Assembly: GCA_937910975.1 (NCBI GenBank)
Contig: CALEMZ010000453.1
Coordinates: 1 to 11,472 of the forward strand
DNA length: 11,472 nucleotides
Reading direction: 5' to 3'
Source: an uncultured Pseudorhodobacter sp.
Lineage (GTDB): Bacteria > Pseudomonadota > Alphaproteobacteria > Rhodobacterales > Rhodobacteraceae
Each line of letters opens with the position of its first letter. The first letter of the stretch is position 1. The notes under the pieces are model-generated. The model saw nothing but the letters and a program-made list of their open reading frames with translations, was not told where the DNA came from and did not search any database. Positions 6,584 to 11,472 of this stretch are shown here, piece by piece. A program made the position numbers and the translations under genes.

Positions 6584-7837
6584 ATGAAAGCCTTCAAGAT
6601 ATTTACGCTCGCTGCAGCCACCAGCCTTGCAGCACTTGTCGCAGCAGCCCCCGCGCGAGCGGTGGAGATTGAATATTGGCAGTATATCTTTGATGCCCGC
6701 ATCAAGGCGATGGATGTGCTGATCGATAACTTCCAAAAGGCGAACCCGGATATCACGGTGAAGCAAAGCACTTTCCCCTATGCCGATTACCGCACCAAAG
6801 TGGCAGCGGCTATTCCGGCAGGCGAAGGGCCGGATGTGGTGCAGCTTTTTTACGGCTGGTTGAATGACTATGTGCAGGCCGATCTGATCCAGCCACTTCC
6901 GGCGGCGAACTTCCCGGCGGATAAGATCGAAGCCGAGTTTTTCCCCATGGTCCGTGCGATGAAGATCGACGGAAACTACATGGCGTTGCCGACGGCTGTG
7001 CGCTCGCTCGCGCTGTTTTATAACAAGCGGATGTTTGCGGAGGCTGGGATCGAGGCCCCGCCCGCCAATCTCGATGAGTTGGTAGCGATGGCCGCCAAGA
7101 TGACCACCAAAGATGGCGCGGGTAATATCACCGCTGAAGGCATGACAAGCGGGATGACTGCGCAGGACCACCACTGGTTCCGCGAGGTGCTGCTGCGCCA
7201 ATTTGGCGCCACGCCCTATTCGGATGACAACAAGACAGTGACCTATAACTCTGAGGCCGGGGTCAAGGCGCTGGAGTTCTATGCCGATCTGGAAATGAAG
7301 CATGGCGTGACCGCATCAACCTTCATGGATGAGCCGCAGGCCGCATTCAAGGCGGGCCGCGCGGGGATGCATATTGATGGCTCCTTCCGCATCGGTGCGC
7401 TGAAGGATACGCGCGGGCTTGATTGGGGCGTGGCGGAGTTACCAGCCGGGCCGGATGGCATAAAATCCAATTATGCCAGCTACTGGGTAAATGCGATCAC
7501 CACCAAGGCCGAGGGTGAAAAGTATGACGCTTCGGTGAAGTTTATGGAATATATCACCTCGGATGAGGCGATGCAGGTCTGGCTGGATACGGTCGGGGAA
7601 TTGCCCGCAAAACCATCGGCGGCCATGACGGCGGCAAATCTTGCCGACCCGGTGTTCGGGCCGTTTGTCGCGGGGCTTGGCTATGCCACGACCACCGTCT
7701 TTGCCGATGAGTCCGCGCAGCGGCAAGTGATGGTCGATGCCGTTAGCCGGATGTCCCTTGAAGGCCAATCGGCGGCGGCTTCTTTGGCGGCTGCTGCAGT
7801 GGCCGAGCAGGCCATTCTGGACGGCTATTACAAGTAA
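6584..7837 (+). CDS. Carbohydrate ABC transporter substrate-binding protein (CUT1, family 1)
   Basis: This 417-residue periplasmic protein captures the solute for the importer encoded downstream. Residues 1-26 form a clear Sec signal peptide (MKAFKIFTLAAATSLAALVA, cleavage after APARA). The mature protein shows the usual CUT1 features: VEIEYWQYIFD at the start, a helix with FQKANPDITV, GEGPDVVQLFYGW (~80-92) in the first lobe, and the hinge-region sequence YMALPTAVRSLALFYNKRMFAEAGIEAPPANLDEL (~132-166). Later come AFKAGRAGMHIDGSF and a C-terminal helix bundle. The length matches the family. Aromatic residues near the predicted cleft (Trp33, Tyr34, Tyr90, Trp92) suit sugar stacking, but the ligand cannot be named. 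It is the first gene of the plus-strand operon and is followed by a hairpin that would favour its expression over the permeases. Confidence 0.93.
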   Translation: MKAFKIFTLAAATSLAALVAAAPARAVEIEYWQYIFDARIKAMDVLIDNFQKANPDITVKQSTFPYADYRTKVAAAIPAGEGPDVVQLFYGWLNDYVQADLIQPLPAANFPADKIEAEFFPMVRAMKIDGNYMALPTAVRSLALFYNKRMFAEAGIEAPPANLDELVAMAAKMTTKDGAGNITAEGMTSGMTAQDHHWFREVLLRQFGATPYSDDNKTVTYNSEAGVKALEFYADLEMKHGVTASTFMDEPQAAFKAGRAGMHIDGSFRIGALKDTRGLDWGVAELPAGPDGIKSNYASYWVNAITTKAEGEKYDASVKFMEYITSDEAMQVWLDTVGELPAKPSAAMTAANLADPVFGPFVAGLGYATTTVFADESAQRQVMVDAVSRMSLEGQSAAASLAAAAVAEQAILDGYYK

Positions 7838-7848
7838 TCTTCCTGAAC

Positions 7849-7876
7849 AGCGGCCCGGCCAACCGGGCCGCTTTTT
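7849..7876 (+). terminator. Intrinsic terminator-like hairpin after the binding-protein gene
   Basis: A perfect 10-bp stem, AGCGGCCCGG (7849-7858) and CCGGGCCGCT (7863-7872), encloses the loop CCAA and runs directly into a T stretch (7872-7876). It lies 12 bases after the stop codon, inside the transporter operon. It may act as a partial terminator or protect the 3' end of the binding-protein mRNA, so that this subunit is made in excess. Confidence 0.85.
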
Positions 7877-7917
7877 CTTCAGACAAGATGTTGCTGTCCC
7901 ACGGTCTTGGGGGTTTT

Positions 7918-8814
7918 ATGAACACTTACCGCAACCTTTCCATCCGCCAGAAACAGGTGGTCTGGGCTTGGGGCTTTCTGGCCCTGCCGATCCTGTTTTA
8001 CGTGGTAATTCGCTTTTACCCGACCGCCAACGCGATTGTCCTGAGCTTCCAAAGCTGGAACCTGCTGGGGCCGCGCGAATGGGTGGGGTTGGAGAATTAC
8101 GAGAAGCTGTGGAATGATCCTGTTTTTTGGAAAGTGTTCAAGAATACCTTTGTTTATCTGATCCTTGGCACGCCAATCTCTTTGGTGCTGAGCTTCGTGA
8201 TTGCCTATCATTTGGACAAGACGCGGCTTTTGCATGGCACATTGCGCGCCCTCTATTTCTTGCCGTTTCTGACCTCAACTGTGGCGATGGCATGGGTTTG
8301 GCGTTGGTTCTATCAGCCCGTGCCCATCGGGCTTTTTAACAATTTTCTGGCCTCGATGGGCATTTCTCAGATCAGCTTTCTGAACTCCACCACCAACGCT
8401 TTGCCCTCGATCCTGATCCCGGCGATCTGGGCGGGCCTTGGCTTTCAGATCATCATCTTCATGGCCGGGCTGCGGGCGATCCCCACCAGTTACTACGAGG
8501 CCGCGCGGATTGATGGCGTATCAAGCTGGACGATTTTATCAGAGATCACGCTGCCGCTGCTGAAGCCGACAATTGTGTTTTTGGTGGTGTTCTCCTCCAT
8601 CGGTTTCCTGCGGATTTTCGATCAGGTCTTCAACATGACCACGAACAACCCCGGCGGACCATTGGACAGCACCAAGCCCTTGGTTCTGATGATCTACCAA
8701 ACTGCGTTTTCCAGTTTTGACATGGGCTATGCGGCGGCGCAAACCGTGGTGCTGTTTGCCATTTTACTCGTGGTTAGCCTGCTCCAGCTACGCATCTTGA
8801 GGGATAAGCCATGA
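7918..8814 (+). CDS. Carbohydrate ABC transporter permease, MalF/UgpA-like
   Basis: This 298-residue inner-membrane subunit forms half of the translocation channel. It has about six membrane helices, beginning with VWAWGFLALPILFYVVIRFY (~15-34). The cytoplasmic EAA loop that docks on the ATPase is clear: EAARIDGVSSWTILSEITLP (E194-P213). NPGGPLDSTKPLVLMIYQTAF (~244-264) is typical of the MalF/UgpA side of CUT1 systems. I chose ATG 7918, preceded by a run of G residues at 7909-7913, over the ATG at 7888, which has no ribosome binding site, lies just behind the hairpin and would add ten unusual residues. Its stop overlaps the next gene's start (ATGA). Confidence 0.93.
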   Translation: MNTYRNLSIRQKQVVWAWGFLALPILFYVVIRFYPTANAIVLSFQSWNLLGPREWVGLENYEKLWNDPVFWKVFKNTFVYLILGTPISLVLSFVIAYHLDKTRLLHGTLRALYFLPFLTSTVAMAWVWRWFYQPVPIGLFNNFLASMGISQISFLNSTTNALPSILIPAIWAGLGFQIIIFMAGLRAIPTSYYEAARIDGVSSWTILSEITLPLLKPTIVFLVVFSSIGFLRIFDQVFNMTTNNPGGPLDSTKPLVLMIYQTAFSSFDMGYAAAQTVVLFAILLVVSLLQLRILRDKP

Positions 8815-9680
8815 GCGATATCCGCGCCAGTTCCGCCAGCTTGATGCAAGCACCCACGGCCAAGGGCCCGCGTGACCCGTGGTCGGTACTGCGCTGGACG
8901 CTTTTGGCAATGGGTGCCATCGTGATGGTGATGCCGATCATCTATATGCTCTCGGCATCCATCAAATATCCGTATGAGATGTATGACCTGAACATTATCC
9001 CAAAAGAGCCAACGTTTGAAAACTACACTTATGTGCTCTCGGATGGGCGGTTCATGCGCTGGTTCGCCAACTCCTTCCTGATTGCCACGATTACGACCAT
9101 TTCGGCGGTATTCTTTGACGCACTGGTCGGATATGCGCTGTGCAAATTCCGGTTTCGTGGGCGGACATTCGTGTTCATTGCCATCCTGTCCACGCTGATG
9201 ATCCCCACGGAAATGCTAGTGATCCCGTGGTATCTGATGTCCAAGAGCCTTGGCTGGCTGGACAGCTATTGGGGCATCATGTTCCCCGGCATCATGACGG
9301 CATTTGGCACCTTTCTGATGAAACAATTCTTTGAAACCGTGCCGGATGACTTCCTTGAGGCCGCGCGGATTGACGGGTTGAACGAGTTTCAGATCTGGTG
9401 GTTTGTAGCCTTGCCGCTGGTCACGCCCGCGCTTTCCGCCTTAGCGATCTTTATCTTCCTTGGCAATTGGACGGCCTTTCTTTGGCCCCTGATTGTGACC
9501 AACAGCCAGGAACTTTATACCCTTCCCGTGGGTCTGACGACCTTCAGCGTGGAGCAAACTGTGGAGTGGGAATTGATCATGACCGGGGCTGCACTGGCCA
9601 CGATCCCCACGCTTATCGTGTTTCTGGTGTTCCAACGCTATATCATTCGTGGTGTGGCAATGGCGGGGCTTAAAGGATGA
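8811..9680 (+). CDS. Carbohydrate ABC transporter permease, MalG/UgpE-like
   Basis: This 289-residue partner permease has a cytoplasmic N-terminal tail (~1-27), about six membrane helices, and the EAA loop EAARIDGLNEFQIWWFVALP (E183-P202). PTFENYTYVL and the final GVAMAGLKG match the MalG/UgpE pattern. It starts in a 4-base ATGA overlap with the first permease, with GAGGG seven bases upstream, so the two subunits are translationally coupled. It ends in the same kind of overlap with the lyase gene, tying the lyase to the transporter operon. Confidence 0.94.
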   Translation: MSDIRASSASLMQAPTAKGPRDPWSVLRWTLLAMGAIVMVMPIIYMLSASIKYPYEMYDLNIIPKEPTFENYTYVLSDGRFMRWFANSFLIATITTISAVFFDALVGYALCKFRFRGRTFVFIAILSTLMIPTEMLVIPWYLMSKSLGWLDSYWGIMFPGIMTAFGTFLMKQFFETVPDDFLEAARIDGLNEFQIWWFVALPLVTPALSALAIFIFLGNWTAFLWPLIVTNSQELYTLPVGLTTFSVEQTVEWELIMTGAALATIPTLIVFLVFQRYIIRGVAMAGLKG

Positions 9681-11164
9681 CCGACGAAACCAAATTTCCC
9701 GACCCGGCCTATCGTGACACGGTGCTGGCCCCGTTGTTTGAGGCGGCCAAGCTGCATTACGCAGGCCCTGTGCGCGATATCAACCGCGCCCATCTGGTGA
9801 TGCTGGCCGAGGAAGGGATATTGCCGCGCGACACTGCCCGAAAAATCGCCCGTGCGCTGGCGAAGATAGACGCGGAGCTGGACCTTTCCAAGCTGCAATA
9901 CACCGGGGAGTATGAGGATTACTTCTTTCTGGTGGAGGCAGAGTTGAAGCGCCACCTTGGCCCCGATGTGGCGGGGGCCTTGCACACTGCGCGGTCGCGC
10001 AACGACATGGATCACACAGTATTCAAGATGGTGCTGCGCGACAAAACGGATCGGCTGCTGGAACAGGCGTTGCAACTGATGCAGGCGCTGATCGCCAAGG
10101 CGCAGGCTGAGAGCGACACGCTGGTTGTGGCCTACACCCATGGCCAACCCGCGCAACCCACAACCTATGGCCATTACCTCGCTGCGGTAATCGAAGTGCT
10201 TATCCGCGATAGCGCGCGCCTGTGCAATGCGCGTGAATTGCTCGACCATTGCCCGATGGGGGCGGCAGCAATCACCACTTCGGGCTTTCCGATCAATCGG
10301 CATCGCATGGCCGAATTGCTGGGGTTTCATGAGCCGCAGCGCAATTCCTATGGCTGCATTGCCAGTGTCGATTACGTCACGGGACTTTACTCTGCCATCA
10401 AGCTGATGTTCCTGCACCTAGGCCGCGTCATACAGGACATGCAGTTTTGGAGCGCGTTTGAGGTGGGCCAGCTTTATGTGCCCAATTCCATGGTGCAAAT
10501 ATCTTCCATCATGCCGCAAAAGCGCAACCCGGTGCCGATTGAGCATCTGCGCCATCTGGCAAGCATGACGGTGGGGCGCTGTGATGCGGTGGTTAACACC
10601 ATGCATAACACGCCCTTCACCGACATGAATGACAGCGAAGGTGAGGTGCAGGTTGCGGGCTATGCCGCGTTTGACAGTGCATCAAGGGTGCTCTCACTGC
10701 TCACCGCCCTGATCTCCGGCTGTTCGATCCGGGCGGACCGGGTTGCGGCAAATATGGATGCGGCCTGTGTGACGGTGACGGAACTGGCCGATACATTGGT
10801 GCGCGAGGATGGCCTGAGTTTTCGTCAGGCCCATGAGATCGCTGCGAAAACCGCGCGGGATGTGATCGCGCGCGGGGTGCCTTTGGCGCAAGGGTTTGAG
10901 GCCTTTTCCTTGGCATTTATCGCCGAAACCGGGCGCGAACCCACGCTAGACATCAACGGGTTTGCCCATGCGGTGAGCGCGGAGAACTTCATCGCGCAGC
11001 GCAACCGCTTTGGCGGCCCGGCCCCGGAAGCACTGGACGCGGCCTTGAACCATTACGTGTATGAATTAAGCGAATGCGCTGAGGTGAACATGCTGCGCCA
11101 AAGTCGCGCGGTTCGTGCCACGGAAATCCTCAACGCCGCCTTTCAAACCCTTATGCCGGAGTAA
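9677..11164 (+). CDS. Argininosuccinate-lyase-like C-N lyase (fumarase/aspartase superfamily), probably catabolic
   Basis: This 495-residue homotetrameric-type lyase catalyses, by family, beta-elimination that releases fumarate or a related unsaturated acid from an N-substituted (or O-substituted) succinyl compound. Superfamily regions are visible: HTARSRND (103-110), YTHGQPAQPTT (153-163, with the Thr-His pair), and the signature loop SSIMPQKRNP (276-285), whose serine is the expected catalytic base. Differences from housekeeping ArgH are the residues after SRND (MDHT rather than the usual Gln), a non-Gly residue before the SS pair, and a VPIEHLRH sequence after the loop. These recall ArgH paralogues such as ethylenediaminedisuccinate lyase more than true ArgH, though this is from memory of the family. 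It overlaps the second permease by ATGA and precedes the ATPase, so it probably acts on the imported compound. A true arginine-biosynthetic role is unlikely in this context. Confidence 0.85.
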   Translation: MTDETKFPDPAYRDTVLAPLFEAAKLHYAGPVRDINRAHLVMLAEEGILPRDTARKIARALAKIDAELDLSKLQYTGEYEDYFFLVEAELKRHLGPDVAGALHTARSRNDMDHTVFKMVLRDKTDRLLEQALQLMQALIAKAQAESDTLVVAYTHGQPAQPTTYGHYLAAVIEVLIRDSARLCNARELLDHCPMGAAAITTSGFPINRHRMAELLGFHEPQRNSYGCIASVDYVTGLYSAIKLMFLHLGRVIQDMQFWSAFEVGQLYVPNSMVQISSIMPQKRNPVPIEHLRHLASMTVGRCDAVVNTMHNTPFTDMNDSEGEVQVAGYAAFDSASRVLSLLTALISGCSIRADRVAANMDAACVTVTELADTLVREDGLSFRQAHEIAAKTARDVIARGVPLAQGFEAFSLAFIAETGREPTLDINGFAHAVSAENFIAQRNRFGGPAPEALDAALNHYVYELSECAEVNMLRQSRAVRATEILNAAFQTLMPE

Positions 11165-11167
11165 CGT

Positions 11168-11472
11168 ATGGCCACGCTCAGTTTGCACAACCTCACCAAG
11201 GCTTATGGCAAGACCGAAGTGCTCCATGCCATCAATCTGGATGTCGCGGATGGCGAGTTTGTGGTTTTTGTCGGCCCCTCGGGCTGCGGAAAATCCACCA
11301 CATTACGCATGATTGCGGGGCTGGAGGATGTGTCGGGCGGTGAGGTGCGGATTGGCGGCGTAGTGGTCAACCATCTGGAGCCCAAAGACCGCAATATCGC
11401 GATGGTGTTCCAGAACTATGCGATTTACCCGCATATGTCGGTGCGCAAGAATATCGGCTTTGGCCTGCGCAC
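11168..11472 (+). CDS. ABC transporter ATP-binding protein, MalK/UgpC-like, N-terminal part (3' end outside window)
   Basis: The first 101 residues of the importer's ATPase are present; the frame runs open to the window end. An A-loop tyrosine (Tyr13), the Walker A motif GPSGCGKST (36-44) and the Q-loop QNYAIYPHMSV (~82-92) follow in normal order and spacing. The ABC signature, Walker B and C-terminal regulatory domain lie beyond the window. Start ATG 11168 has GGAG six bases upstream (11158-11161), and the gene begins three bases after the lyase stop. MAxLxLxNLxKxYG at the start and the QNYAIYPHMSVRKNI segment are typical of CUT1 ATPases. It completes the importer as binding protein, two permeases and ATPase. 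Confidence 0.95.
   Translation, partial: MATLSLHNLTKAYGKTEVLHAINLDVADGEFVVFVGPSGCGKSTTLRMIAGLEDVSGGEVRIGGVVVNHLEPKDRNIAMVFQNYAIYPHMSVRKNIGFGLR

Noticed and set aside
6374..7303. Minus-strand open frame (309 codons) crossing the control region and the binding-protein gene
   Set aside because: It runs antisense through a gene with a clear signal peptide and through the divergent promoter region, and its composition (His/Arg/Cys-rich) is not protein-like.
9638..10417. Minus-strand open frame (259 codons) opposite the lyase gene
   Set aside because: It is a shadow of the lyase coding strand, without family motifs; the lyase signature sequences are unambiguous on the plus strand.
1..11472. CRISPR arrays, transposons, integrases, tRNA or rRNA genes, phage or defence genes
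   Set aside because: None was seen: no regularly spaced repeats, no transposase or nuclease motifs, and no RNA-gene-like sequence. The window reads as ordinary metabolic chromosome.

Overview
The window looks like chromosomal DNA of an alphaproteobacterium, most likely a member of the Rhodobacterales (Roseobacter/Rhodobacter group). This rests on the GC-rich codon use, the tight gene packing with ATGA overlaps, and the protein types present. It is inference from sequence style; no marker gene is present to fix the taxon.

Layout. (1) Bases 1-1889, plus strand: the 3' part of a TctE-like sensor histidine kinase, overlapped by a gene for a secreted periplasmic binding protein that has no transporter genes next to it in this window. 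(2) Bases 1975-6414, minus strand, transcribed in the order ROK-family regulator, large PIG-L deacetylase with a C-terminal glutamine-amidotransferase/ThuA-like domain, DMT (EamA) permease. The genes are packed end to start and look like one operon. (3) Bases 6415-6583: a 169-bp divergent control region holding an AT-rich island with several TTGA/TCAA half-sites. (4) Bases 6584-11472, plus strand: a CUT1-type carbohydrate ABC importer (binding protein, two permeases, MalK/UgpC-type ATPase cut off by the window end), with an argininosuccinate-lyase-like C-N lyase inserted between the second permease and the ATPase. A strong terminator-like hairpin follows the binding-protein gene.

How it may work together. 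The two divergent operons share one control region and probably form one ROK-regulated catabolic module. The ABC importer would bring in a sugar-like solute. The PIG-L protein would remove an N-acyl group, and the fumarase-superfamily lyase would split a C-N (or C-O) bond, releasing fumarate or a related acid. This combination suggests an amino-sugar or amino-acid conjugate rather than a plain sugar. The substrate is not known, and that reading is inference.

The most concrete oddity is at the start of the DMT permease gene. The natural ATG, one base after the PIG-L stop codon, is out of frame with the rest of the gene because of a run of eight C residues (minus strand). Seven C's would give an intact 299-residue protein. 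This could be a sequencing error, a real frameshift, or a slippage-prone switch. No gene-free stretch exceeds 300 bases.
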